A stretch of DNA of 64,000 bases from CAZXGD01 sp046350455 (GCA_046350455.1 JAXMAM010000011.1:1-64000), one strand, 5' to 3'. Numbered from the stretch's first letter, positions 1 through 7,541 are shown. Made by a program: numbers and translations. The notes: generated by a model from the letters alone, not told the origin.

Positions 1-579
1 GTGCAGGCTGCCAAGAAGGACTTCGACGCCGCGCTTGAGGCGGAGCGCAAGTCCATGGCGCGCCAGGAGGAGATCGCCAAGGCCTACGAGGACAAGGACT
101 GGCCCACAGTGCTCAAGCTGATGGACGAGATCATCGCAGACTCTGTTGGCCCAGAGAAGAGCATGCAGCGCCTGAACAAGGCGCAGGTGCTGCTGGTGTC
201 CGGCAAGACGGCAGACGGCTATGCGCTCATCGACGAGGTGCTCAAGCCCGGCGTGGAGCCAGATGTCCAGATGATGGCGGCTGGCGTCATCCTGCGCACC
301 CCGGATCTCAAGGACCGGCGCGTGGACACCGCCATCGGCTACCTGGAGCAAGCGCTTAAGGCCACAGGTCCGGTGGCACCCCAGATCCTGTCGGAACTGG
401 GCTACGCCTGGAGCCTGAAGGGAGACCTGCAGAAGGCGTGCGACTTCACGCAGCGCGCGATGGATGCAGCCAAGAGCTGGGGCCCCAGCGCTGCGGACTA
501 TGTGGTGGAGCTGGAACTGCAGCTGAAGGGCTACAAGGCCAAGGCCAGCGGCACCACTCAGCCGCCCGCCAGCAAGTAG
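1..579 (+). CDS. TPR-like helical protein, C-terminal part
   Basis: The reading frame is open at the left edge of the window, so this is probably the C-terminal 192 residues of a longer gene; the GTG at position 1 need not be the start. The visible protein is almost entirely helical, with repeating helix pairs at about residues 5-35, 60-80 and 105-150 (for example QILSELGYAWSLKGDLQKAC), which is the look of tetratricopeptide-like repeats. It ends in a short Thr/Pro/Ala-rich tail. No catalytic motif is visible. The stop overlaps the 3' end of the convergent oxidase gene by about 20 bases. A role in protein-protein contact is a guess from the repeat character only. Confidence 0.7.
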   Translation: MQAAKKDFDAALEAERKSMARQEEIAKAYEDKDWPTVLKLMDEIIADSVGPEKSMQRLNKAQVLLVSGKTADGYALIDEVLKPGVEPDVQMMAAGVILRTPDLKDRRVDTAIGYLEQALKATGPVAPQILSELGYAWSLKGDLQKACDFTQRAMDAAKSWGPSAADYVVELELQLKGYKAKASGTTQPPASK

Positions 580-1823
580 CGGTCTGGCGCACAGAGCGAG
601 AGATCCAGGCTGGGCGTTCTCCCGAGCGCCCAGTCTGCCAGCGCACGGCCGGTCACAGGCCCCAGCGTCATGCCCATCATGGCGTGGCCTGTGCCGACGA
701 ACGCGCCGCGCAGGCCCCGCACCGGGCCGATGACAGGCATGCCGTCGCTGGTGCAGGGCCGGTAGCCAGCCCACTCTGCCAGCGTGCGGCCCTGATCCAC
801 GCCACGCAGGTACGCGCGCGCACCACGGTGCAGCGACGCAAGCCGGTTGCGCATCCACGGCTGCCCCAGTGGAGCGATCTCCAGCGTGCCAGCCAGGCGC
901 AGCTGCGCCCCCATGGGCGTGACCGCCACAAAAGTCTCATGCAGCACACAGCCGGTGAAGGGCAGCGCCGGCACACCTTCCAGCTGCACGTGATATCCGC
1001 GTGCTGGCTGCATGGGGATGTCCAGGCCCATGGACCGGCCCAGGTCTGCGCTCCAGATGCCTGCCGCCAGCACCACCTGGTCGCCTTCCACTGTCTCGCC
1101 ATTCGAGAGCAGCGCGCCCGTCACGCCTGTTCCAGTGCGGTCGCGCACCACGCTCTCCACCTCCACGCCAGTGCGCACCTCCGCGCCGTGCTGCATGCAC
1201 GCGCGCTCCAGGCCGTGCATGCACGCTCCAGGGTCGCACCGCGCGCTGTCCTTGTACCACACGGCCCCGGCCACCTCGGGCGCAAAGCACGTGCTGCGGG
1301 CGCGCAGTGCATCGCCAGAGAGCACCTCATGTGCGTAGCCGTGGCGCTCCAGCGACCGCGCCTCCTCCACTGCGCCCTCCATGTTGGCGGGATCCATCAC
1401 CACGTCCAGCCAGCCCTCGCGGGCATAGTGGCATTGGATGTTCTCCCGCTGCAGGATCTCCTCCAGCAGCGTGAGCGACGGAAACCCCATGCGGCACAGC
1501 GTGTCCATGCACCTGTCCAGCCATGCAAGATTGCAATGGCGGTGGAAGGTCCACAGCCAGTTGACCAGCGCTGGATCCATGCGCGGCCGGATGTACAGCG
1601 GCGCGTTGCGGTTGAACATCCAGCGCAAGCCGCGCCAGCTAGCGCCCGGACGCGTGAGCGGGTAGTGGCCAATGGACAGCAGGCCTGCATTGCCGCAGCT
1701 GGCCCCCTGCCCTGTGGGCTCGCGGTCCAGCACCACCACCTGCCGGCCCTCCCGCGCCAGAAAGTAGGCGGTGGTCAACCCAACAATGCCTGCGCCGATC
1801 ACCACGGTCCGATCCTTGGCCAT
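558..1823 (-). CDS. FAD-dependent oxidoreductase, DadA/D-amino acid dehydrogenase-like
   Basis: This 421-residue protein belongs to the DAO/DadA family, which oxidises D-amino acids, glycine or similar secondary amines using FAD. The N-terminus has the dinucleotide-binding fold with GAGIVG at residues 10-15 followed by an acidic residue at the end of the second strand (VVVLDRE). The C-terminal part has the family's second FAD contact (EWAGYRPCTSDGMPVIGPV, then GTGHAMMGMTLGPVTGR). The length fits the family. It is divergent from the Gfo/Idh/MocA gene with 43 bp between start codons and convergent with the upstream helical protein. The exact substrate cannot be read from the sequence; proline-like or D-amino acids are likely. 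Confidence 0.9.
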   Translation of the reverse strand: MAKDRTVVIGAGIVGLTTAYFLAREGRQVVVLDREPTGQGASCGNAGLLSIGHYPLTRPGASWRGLRWMFNRNAPLYIRPRMDPALVNWLWTFHRHCNLAWLDRCMDTLCRMGFPSLTLLEEILQRENIQCHYAREGWLDVVMDPANMEGAVEEARSLERHGYAHEVLSGDALRARSTCFAPEVAGAVWYKDSARCDPGACMHGLERACMQHGAEVRTGVEVESVVRDRTGTGVTGALLSNGETVEGDQVVLAAGIWSADLGRSMGLDIPMQPARGYHVQLEGVPALPFTGCVLHETFVAVTPMGAQLRLAGTLEIAPLGQPWMRNRLASLHRGARAYLRGVDQGRTLAEWAGYRPCTSDGMPVIGPVRGLRGAFVGTGHAMMGMTLGPVTGRALADWALGRTPSLDLSLCAPDRYLLAGG

Positions 1824-1866
1824 CGGCGGAGATCCTAGGGCGCATTGGCGCTATCGTGCGCCGCGC

Positions 1867-2943
1867 ATGGCATTCAACCTGGGAATCATCGGCGCTGGCG
1901 CCATCGGCAACGTGCACGCAGACACTGCAGTGCGGGCTGGCATCAACGTGGCAGGCGTGTGGGACGTGCAGCCCACCAAGGGCGCTGCCTTTGGCAGCAA
2001 GCACAAGGGCGCCAAGGTGTGCGGGAGCATCACAGAGCTGCTGGCCATCAAGGAGATCCCAGCCGTGGTGGTGGCGGTGCCCAACAACCTGCACGCAGAA
2101 GTGGCCATCCAGGCATTGGAGGCTGGCAAGATCGTCTTCCTTGAGAAGCCCATGGCGCTGAACGCAGCAGAGTGCGACCGCATCCTGCAGGCGCTGGACA
2201 CCACCAAGGGCCGCCTGCAGATGGGCTTTGTCTGCCGTGGCACGCCAGCCAGCAGCACTGTGAAGCACTTCATTCAGGCTGGCCGGTTTGGCCGCATCTA
2301 CCACCTGAAGGCCAGCCTGTATCGGCGTCGCGGCGTGCCTGGCCTGGGCGGCTGGTTCACCACCAAGAGCCAGAGCGGCGGCGGCCCGCTCATTGACCTG
2401 GGCGTGCACGTGCTGGACCTGGCGCTGTACCTGGCAGGCAACGCCACGCCCCAGCGCGTGAGCGGCGCCACGTACGCCAACTTTGGCGTGCGCATGAAGG
2501 ACTACGTCTACACCGACATGTGGGCTGGCCCGCCCAAGCTGGGCGGCGTGTTCGACGTGGAGGACCACGCCACCGCCCTCATCCGCTGCGCAGGCGGCCT
2601 GACCATCGAGCTCAACGTCACCTGGGCCATGAACGTGCCGGAGAGCAAGGTGATGAACGGCATGACCGTCTTTGGCGACCAGGGCGGCTGCTTCTTCCCC
2701 ATCTTTGGCCGCGAGGTGACCATCGCCACAGAGGCCGAGCGCCGTGTGGTGGACCTGACGCCCGAGATCAGCGCTGGCAACACCGAGCACGCTGCGTGGG
2801 ACGCGCAGTACCGCATGTTCAGCAAGCTGGTGCTGGAGGGCACGCCGCCTCACGCCGATGCGCGTGCGGGCCGCATGGTGCAGGCCGTGCTGGACGCTGT
2901 CTACGAAAGCAGCGCCGCTGGCCGTGAGGTGGATGTGCGCTAG
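1867..2943 (+). CDS. Gfo/Idh/MocA family NAD(P)-dependent oxidoreductase
   Basis: This 358-residue protein has an N-terminal Rossmann fold with GAGAIG at residues 9-14 and the family signature EKP at 93-95 (IVFLEKPMALN), where the lysine takes part in catalysis. A C-terminal alpha/beta domain follows, with GGPLIDLGVHVLDLAL carrying the family's conserved Asp and His. Members oxidise or reduce sugars and cyclitols. The frame is open to 1771, but the start at 1867 is chosen because the Rossmann strand begins there at MAFNLGIIGAG. The gene is divergent from the DadA-like gene. The substrate is unknown. Confidence 0.92.
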   Translation: MAFNLGIIGAGAIGNVHADTAVRAGINVAGVWDVQPTKGAAFGSKHKGAKVCGSITELLAIKEIPAVVVAVPNNLHAEVAIQALEAGKIVFLEKPMALNAAECDRILQALDTTKGRLQMGFVCRGTPASSTVKHFIQAGRFGRIYHLKASLYRRRGVPGLGGWFTTKSQSGGGPLIDLGVHVLDLALYLAGNATPQRVSGATYANFGVRMKDYVYTDMWAGPPKLGGVFDVEDHATALIRCAGGLTIELNVTWAMNVPESKVMNGMTVFGDQGGCFFPIFGREVTIATEAERRVVDLTPEISAGNTEHAAWDAQYRMFSKLVLEGTPPHADARAGRMVQAVLDAVYESSAAGREVDVR

Positions 2944-2999
2944 GAGCACGTCCACCGCATCAGCCAGCGGCGGCTGCGAACAGGAGAGATGGACCGCAC

Positions 3000-3821
3000 T
3001 CAGCTGCGGCGGCGACGCGAGCCCAGGAGGCGCGCGCCACCCAGCAGCGCCAGCCCGCCGGGGCCAGGAACTGCTTCGAAGCTGGCCATGGGGTTGTATG
3101 GCGACCAGTTCGTGTCTTCGCGGAAGATGTTCACGCCTGCGGCACCACCATCTGTGTACCACCCTGCGGTGGCAGTGTCCCAGAAGACGGTGTCCAGATC
3201 TGTGGAGCCCACGGTCACACCGCCACCCGCAGCGGTGTTCAGTCCCATGTTCAGCGAGTTGTACGGACCGTTCACGCCAAACGGATCAGCGCCCCAGGTC
3301 TCAGTGTTGTAAGCCAAGCCCCACACCACTGACTCTGGCAGATTGATGGCCAGCGACGACAGATCAAAGGTGATGTTCTGGGCGTAGCCATTGAAGGACC
3401 AGCCAGTCGGCCGGTACTCGATGAAGTGCTCCTGCGTCACCGATGCAATGAGCGCTCCGTGCGAGGTGCCCGTGCCAGCCTCATACAGATTCAGCGTGAA
3501 GTTCATGCTGAAGCCGTTGCCCACCCACTGGCCCTGGTCGTAGTACTGGCCACCAGCGTTGTAATCCTCGTACCGCGCCCAGTTCACCATGGTGAACGTG
3601 GCGGCCGAGAGCTGGCGGTTGGTGCCACCAAAGGTGATGCGGTCGCCAAACTCAAAGGTCTGGGTGGCCTGGAAGCCCAGGCTTGGGTACGACGGGTCCA
3701 GCGTGCCTGGAATGCTGTTGTAGATGGTCTCAGCCTGAGCCGCGGTGGAGGCCAGCACCGAGATGCTGGCCCCCACGACGGCGGTGATGAACGATGCGTT
3801 GATAGAACGAATCACGGTCAT
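3000..3821 (-). CDS. Exported protein with PEP-CTERM-like C-terminal tail
   Basis: This 273-residue protein has an N-terminal signal peptide (hydrophobic about residues 10-30, ending AAQA) and a C-terminal tail VPGPGGLALLGGARLLGSRRRR. The tail has the layout of exosortase-sorted proteins: short proline motif, hydrophobic stretch, arginine cluster. The middle is rich in Gly, Asn, Thr and aromatic residues, as in beta-sandwich surface proteins. An AGGAG Shine-Dalgarno sits directly upstream of the start (minus strand). It is the last of three similar genes on this strand. The motif reads PGP rather than the classic PEP. Processing and anchoring are inferred; no exosortase is in the window. Confidence 0.85.
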   Translation of the reverse strand: MTVIRSINASFITAVVGASISVLASTAAQAETIYNSIPGTLDPSYPSLGFQATQTFEFGDRITFGGTNRQLSAATFTMVNWARYEDYNAGGQYYDQGQWVGNGFSMNFTLNLYEAGTGTSHGALIASVTQEHFIEYRPTGWSFNGYAQNITFDLSSLAINLPESVVWGLAYNTETWGADPFGVNGPYNSLNMGLNTAAGGGVTVGSTDLDTVFWDTATAGWYTDGGAAGVNIFREDTNWSPYNPMASFEAVPGPGGLALLGGARLLGSRRRRS

Positions 3822-3860
3822 GTCTCCTGGTTGAGTGCGAGGAATTCGCGTTGAAAGAAC

Positions 3861-4400
3861 TCAGGCGCGACGACGGCGCGAGCCGACCACGCCAGCCATG
3901 CCCACCAGCGCCAGCGCGCCAGGAGCGGGCGTCTGATAGACCTTGAAGGTCAGGCTGCCGAGGCCCTGAAGTTCTGCGCCTGTGCCAGACCACGTGACGC
4001 TGTTGCCATCGGTGTTGAATCCGTTGGAGTTGCCCTGGACGCCCAGAAGCGATCCGTCCGTCTTCAGGCCAACGATGTCAATGGTGTAGTTCGAGTAGTA
4101 CGCAGGCGCGAAATTGCTGAAGTCCATCGAGAACATGACAGACCACTGGTTCACCACCGTTGAGGTCACATTCACCGTGTAGGCGAACGGTGCGTCGTTG
4201 GTGTCCCAGTAGGTGCTCTGGCCACCGAGGCTGTGGTAGCCCTGGCCAGCAAAGGTGCCAAACGTACCCAAGTCATTGCCAGCGCCAGGACCGAACGATG
4301 CGTTGATCGCCACCTGGTTGCCCACGGCGAAGTCAGCATCGGCGGCTGCGGCGATGGCAGCGGCGGCGAGTGTGGAAGCGATAAGCGTGCAAGTCTTCAT
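3861..4400 (-). CDS. Exported protein with PEP-CTERM-like C-terminal tail
   Basis: This 179-residue protein has a signal peptide (MKTCTLIAS... ending near ADA), a beta-rich middle with many Asn, Ser, Tyr and Gly residues, and the tail TPAPGALALVGMAGVVGSRRRR. The start has a clear AGGAG ribosome site eight bases upstream. The bases just before it form a long pyrimidine-rich stretch in the mRNA sense (4408-4434). It lies 39 bp upstream of the next PEP-CTERM-like gene on the same strand and 50 bp downstream of the third, so the three may be co-transcribed. The function of the middle is not recognised. Confidence 0.85.
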   Translation of the reverse strand: MKTCTLIASTLAAAAIAAAADADFAVGNQVAINASFGPGAGNDLGTFGTFAGQGYHSLGGQSTYWDTNDAPFAYTVNVTSTVVNQWSVMFSMDFSNFAPAYYSNYTIDIVGLKTDGSLLGVQGNSNGFNTDGNSVTWSGTGAELQGLGSLTFKVYQTPAPGALALVGMAGVVGSRRRRA

Positions 4401-4450
4401 TGATACTCCTAAGAGAAGAGAAAGAGAGAGAAAGGTCGGTCAAGCAAACA

Positions 4451-5137
4451 TCAGCGCCGACGACGGCGCAGGTTGACGAGGCCAGCGGTAGCCATGAGCG
4501 CGAGCGCGCCTGGGCTGGGCAGCTGGATGATCTGGTCCTGGTTGGTGCCGCTGCCCAGGCCAAGCAGCAGGGCCTGTGGTCCATTGCCCGAAGCGGCAGC
4601 GAAAAGCGCAGACAGGTAGCTCTGCATGTTGGCGGTCAGACCGGACGCGGTGAACGCGCCTCCGCCCAGATCGCCCAGGCCAACCGAGCCGCCAAAGTCA
4701 TTGGCCACCTCCCAGATGGCCACCTGGAACGCAGCGCAGAACTCATTGTCCGTGCCGAACTGCGCGCCGCCAGCAGCTGCATACATGCGTGCGATGGCGT
4801 CTGCACGAGCCGCGCCCATGGCTGGGCCTGGATCTGGCAGCGACGCCACCGAGGTCTGCGTGTAGGTGCCTGCGTTGCCGGGCACAAAGATGTGCTGGTC
4901 CAGCTCGCTGCAGTAGGCGATCCAGTTGCCATCAATGTTGTTGCCCACGCTGTTGGACAGCGAGAGATTGATCTGGCCAGCAAAGCCGTTGCGGGCGTTG
5001 CCGTTCAGGACGGTGGAGACGTTCATGCCAGCGCCGAGGCTGGCGGCGTAGACGTCCACCGTGTCGGCGGTGGCGAGTGTTGCGAACGCGGCGGATGCGG
5101 CGAGAGCGGAAATGACGATGGTGCGAGCGCGGTTCAT
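4451..5137 (-). CDS. Exported PEP-CTERM-like protein with possible thioester domain
   Basis: This 228-residue protein has a signal peptide (residues 1-24, ending LATA) and a C-terminal tail PSPGALALMATAGLVNLRRRRR. Its middle carries a cysteine in WIAYCSELDQ (Cys76) and the motif FQVAIWE (Gln138). This resembles the Cys-Gln pair of surface thioester domains, in which a cysteine and a glutamine form an internal thioester. That reading is inference from the local motif. The start is preceded by AGGAAG. Upstream lies a 289-bp region with an octamer repeat and three look-alike hairpins (see separate entries), so expression may be controlled at the RNA level. Confidence 0.82.
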   Translation of the reverse strand: MNRARTIVISALAASAAFATLATADTVDVYAASLGAGMNVSTVLNGNARNGFAGQINLSLSNSVGNNIDGNWIAYCSELDQHIFVPGNAGTYTQTSVASLPDPGPAMGAARADAIARMYAAAGGAQFGTDNEFCAAFQVAIWEVANDFGGSVGLGDLGGGAFTASGLTANMQSYLSALFAAASGNGPQALLLGLGSGTNQDQIIQLPSPGALALMATAGLVNLRRRRR

Positions 5138-5152
5138 GTGTCTTCCTGTCTT

Positions 5153-5184
5153 GGGTCTAAGGGTCTAAGGGTCTAAGGGTCTTG
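5153..5184. repeat. Short tandem repeat, GGGTCTAA x 4
   Basis: Three perfect copies of the octamer GGGTCTAA plus a fourth ending TTG follow one another. They begin 15 bp upstream of the start codon of the thioester-like protein gene, close to its ribosome site. Slippage here could change the spacing of leader elements. The telomere-like look is taken as coincidence. Confidence 0.85.
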
Positions 5185-5201
5185 GGTTGAGCCCCCGGCG
5201 G

Positions 5202-5375
5202 GGCATGAGGAGAGGTTCCAAACGCGGCACAACTTCGGACGAAGCACGCCTCATGCCGTTAGGCACGGGGCGAGCGATGCACCTGGTGGTTCCCTACACC
5301 AGGGGCTCGGGCACGCGCGGCGGTCCCTTACGCCACGCATGCGTGTGGTGCGCAGCGGTTCCCCGCGCCGCACAC
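5202..5375 (-). other. Structured leader: three hairpins with GGGA loops
   Basis: Read on the minus strand, this stretch folds on paper into three short hairpins with similar loops: 5348-5373 (GGAA), 5315-5338 (TAAGGGAC) and 5282-5303 (TAGGGAAC). They are about 10 bases apart. A 9-bp perfect inverted repeat (5202-5210 with 5249-5257) follows, enclosing a small inner stem. It lies between a small gene ending at 5427 and the start of the gene at 5137, so it would be that gene's leader. GGA-type loops are typical of CsrA-bound RNA, and csrA is in this window. Pairing was traced by eye. Confidence 0.45.
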
Positions 5376-5426
5376 CACTGGCCAGCACGCCGCACCCTTT
5401 CAGGCAGCGCGCCAGCGGAGGTTTGT

Positions 5427-5630
5427 TCAGCCAGCCCTGCGCAGCATCAGCGCGGGCCGCTCAGCGGGCGCAGCACCGATGCGCGCCACGCCAGCGCGGT
5501 GCCGGCTGGTCCGGGCGCGGTTGTCCAGCTCGCGGCCGATGGCCGAGCGGCACCCTGGATTGGCGATGGCCAGCAGGAAGAGCTGCTCGCTGGTGCAGGC
5601 GCTGAGGATCTGATCTGTGTTCTTGCGCAT
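5427..5630 (-). CDS. Small hypothetical protein
   Basis: This 67-residue open frame begins with a soluble-looking segment (MRKNTDQILSACTSEQ, then LFLLAIANPGCRSAIGRELD) and ends in an Ala/Arg-rich tail. A GGAG ribosome site lies seven bases before the ATG, which supports translation. It sits 93 bp downstream of the sigma-54-driven gene on the same strand and could be in the same transcript. The family is not recognised. The frame could be chance in GC-rich DNA, but the ribosome site and the non-random N-terminus favour a real gene. Confidence 0.5.
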   Translation of the reverse strand: MRKNTDQILSACTSEQLFLLAIANPGCRSAIGRELDNRARTSRHRAGVARIGAAPAERPALMLRRAG

Positions 5631-5723
5631 GTTCAGGCTCCGGATGGAGGGTCGAGAGAGGCTTGAGTTCGGAGGACTCAGGTGAGGGATTGCTCGAGAA
5701 GAGCGGAGAAGTCGGTGTGGGCG

Positions 5724-6170
5724 CTACGCAGAGGCGCGCGTCCGTTCGGGGGAGTGTTCCGGGTCAGCGGCGCCAGTCTGCGCTGGCCGTTCTTCCTGAT
5801 GGATGAACTGCGCCAGGGCACGGCGGACAGCGGGCGAATCCTGCAGCGAGAGCACTGGCACAGACCCGGACTGCACTGGCAGCGAGTCCCCATCCAGGCG
5901 CAGCACTACGATGCGCCGGAAGCTGGAGAAGGTGCGCGCGATGGCCAGCACCTGGTCCAGACGATCTGCCTGGCCTGCGCGGAGGAGCGCCAGCATGCCG
6001 GTTGCGCGGGTGCGCATCAGGTCCTGCGCCACGGTGAGCGGCGAATGTCCGTCACGCACTGTGACCAGCGCCGCACCAGTTCCCAGGATCTGGCACATCT
6101 GCTGTGCGTCTTCCCAGGCGTGCTGGCCGTCCATGATCAGGCCAACCCACTGGCTGTCCGTCGCTGGCAT
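5724..6170 (-). CDS. Receiver-like (pseudo-receiver) protein behind a sigma-54 promoter
   Basis: The 148-residue product alternates predicted strands and helices: WVGLIMDG / QHAWEDAQQMCQILG / AALVTV / PLTVAQDLM / GMLALL / DRLDQVLAIARTF / RIVVLRLDG / VPVLSLQD / SPAVRRALAQF. This resembles a response-regulator receiver fold, but no clear acidic pocket plus phospho-accepting Asp set is visible. The frame is open to 6287, but the sigma-54 promoter at 6200-6216 predicts transcription from about 6189, so ATG at 6170 is preferred; there is no clear ribosome site. It lies downstream of the sigma-54 activator gene. A role as that activator's partner is inferred. Confidence 0.62.
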   Translation of the reverse strand: MPATDSQWVGLIMDGQHAWEDAQQMCQILGTGAALVTVRDGHSPLTVAQDLMRTRATGMLALLRAGQADRLDQVLAIARTFSSFRRIVVLRLDGDSLPVQSGSVPVLSLQDSPAVRRALAQFIHQEERPAQTGAADPEHSPERTRASA

Positions 6171-6199
6171 GTTGAATGCGTGAGTCACGCCATGCATGA

Positions 6200-6216
6200 A
6201 GCAAGCGGCGTGCCAA
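6200..6216 (-). promoter_or_regulatory. Sigma-54 (-24/-12) promoter
   Basis: The minus strand reads TTGGCACGCCGCTTGCT, a complete match to the sigma-54 consensus (TGGCACG, four bases, TTGC). The -24 GG is at 6214-6213 and the -12 GC at 6202-6201, so the start of transcription would be near 6189. It faces the gene at 5724-6170 and lies downstream of a gene for a sigma-54 activator. Confidence 0.85.
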
Positions 6217-6276
6217 CTTGCGCGGACAGATGCAACTGCGTTTCCGCGCTGCAAACGCGGGTGCCTCATGCAAACC

Positions 6277-6329
6277 TGTCTCTGCACGGAGACACCTGTC
6301 CTGTCTCATGTGTCTCATGTGAGACACAT
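6277..6329. promoter_or_regulatory. Paired palindromic activator-binding sites (UAS)
   Basis: Two dyads built on TGTCTC/GAGACA lie here: TGTCTC-N6-GAGACA at 6277-6294, and a 22-bp element at 6308-6329 with 10-bp perfect arms (ATGTGTCTCA and TGAGACACAT) around TG. An extra half site, TGTCTCATG, is at 6302-6310. Their centres are 33 bp apart and about 96 and 130 bp upstream of the predicted sigma-54 start, the usual place for enhancer sites. The likely ligand is the Fis-type helix-turn-helix of the adjacent activator. Confidence 0.75.
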
Positions 6330-6419
6330 CCATCCCCAAAGCCACGAACGCCCGCGGATGCACGCGGGTCGTTCGCTCCCCATAGTGGTCTGGCTGCGCT
6401 TCGGCGCGTGCTGCGGGCA

Positions 6420-7454
6420 CTACATGGCTGCCGCGCGCCCAAGGGTGCGGCGCGTTGCGGCGGCCTCTTCCGTGCCCTGCCGCTGGAGCAGCCTGTACAG
6501 CTGCGCCCGGCAGATTCCCAGGCTCCGCGCTGCCTCGCTGCGATTGCCCCCGCAAGCCTCGATCGCACGAAGAACCGTGGCCGTGGTCAGGCTTCCGCGG
6601 GGCGCTGCCTCTGCTGGGACCAGCCCCACCGGATCGTGCATGTCCAAATGCGCTGGCTGGATGACCTCTGCGCCGCACAGCACTGCTGCGCGCTCCAGGC
6701 ATGCTGCCATCTGGCGCACGTTGCCAGGCCACGCCTGCGCAGTCAGCACACGTTCGGCCGCTGGGCTGAGCTCCCTGCGGACTCCCAGGCGATCGCTCAG
6801 GTCGCTCATGATGGACCGGGCGATGAGCGGAATGTCCTCCACGCGCGCGCGCAGCGAAGGGATGTTGATCTGCACCACGTCCAGCCGGTAGTACAAGTCC
6901 GCGCGGAACTGGCCCGTGGCCACCATCTGGGCCAGATCACGATGCGTGGCTGCAATCAGGCGAATGTCCACGTCCACTGGCCTGGTTCCACCCACAGGCA
7001 TCACCGAGCGTTCCTGCAGGAGGCGCAGCAGCTTGGCCTGCTCTGGAAGGGGCAGCTCGCCAATTTCATCCAGGAAAAGCGTGCCACCGTGCGCGCTCCG
7101 CACCAGGCCGGGCGTGCTGGCCACAGCACCGGTGAACGACCCCTTCTCATGGCCGAACATCAAGGACTCAAAGAGCGAGTGCGTGAGCACCGTGCAGTCC
7201 ACCGTGACAAAGGGCTGGCGTGCGCGAGGGCTGAGCTGATGAATGGCCCGCGCCACCAGCTCCTTGCCGGTGCCGCTTTCGCCGCGGATCAGCACGGTGG
7301 ACGGAAACCCGGCCGCCATCCGGATGATTTCCTGGACTCGAACGCTTGAGGTGGAAGTGCCTACAAATCGCGCAAGCGGATCCATGGGTGGACCCAACCC
7401 GTCACTGCTCCCATTCCCCTCAACGGGAAAAGCAGTCACTTGCACGTGTTGCAC
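6420..7454 (-). CDS. Sigma-54-dependent transcriptional activator without receiver domain
   Basis: This 344-residue AAA+ enhancer-binding protein remodels sigma-54 RNA polymerase using ATP. It shows Walker A GESGTGKE (58-65), the sigma-54 contact loop GSFTGA (105-110, Ala to Ser against the usual GAFTGA), Walker B GGTLFLDE (123-130), an arginine-finger region RADLYYRL (about 184-191) and a C-terminal Fis-type helix-turn-helix (about 295-330, NRSEAARSLGICRAQLYRLL). Only about 30 residues precede the AAA+ domain, so there is no receiver, PAS or GAF input domain. Activity must be set by another protein, ligand or its own level. The downstream gene has a sigma-54 promoter and dyad sites. Confidence 0.95.
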   Translation of the reverse strand: MQHVQVTAFPVEGNGSSDGLGPPMDPLARFVGTSTSSVRVQEIIRMAAGFPSTVLIRGESGTGKELVARAIHQLSPRARQPFVTVDCTVLTHSLFESLMFGHEKGSFTGAVASTPGLVRSAHGGTLFLDEIGELPLPEQAKLLRLLQERSVMPVGGTRPVDVDIRLIAATHRDLAQMVATGQFRADLYYRLDVVQINIPSLRARVEDIPLIARSIMSDLSDRLGVRRELSPAAERVLTAQAWPGNVRQMAACLERAAVLCGAEVIQPAHLDMHDPVGLVPAEAAPRGSLTTATVLRAIEACGGNRSEAARSLGICRAQLYRLLQRQGTEEAAATRRTLGRAAAM

Positions 7455-7541
7455 ACCGGGACTCCTGGATACGAACGAGCGGGAACCCCCAGTCCGTCCT
7501 CCAAGAAGCGATGGGTGGATACTACATCATTCCGCCCTACC

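Noticed and set aside
4401..4465. A sigma-54-like sequence (GGC...TTGC) before the gene at 3861-4400
   Set aside because: The GG to GC distance is one base too long (11 instead of 10), which sigma-54 does not tolerate well.
5153..5184. Telomere-like repeat as a sign of a linear replicon end
   Set aside because: Only four octamers are present, inside a gene-dense region with genes continuing on both sides.
5682..7349. A 555-codon open frame on the plus strand
   Set aside because: It is antisense to the sigma-54 activator and the receiver-like gene; the activator motifs settle the coding strand.
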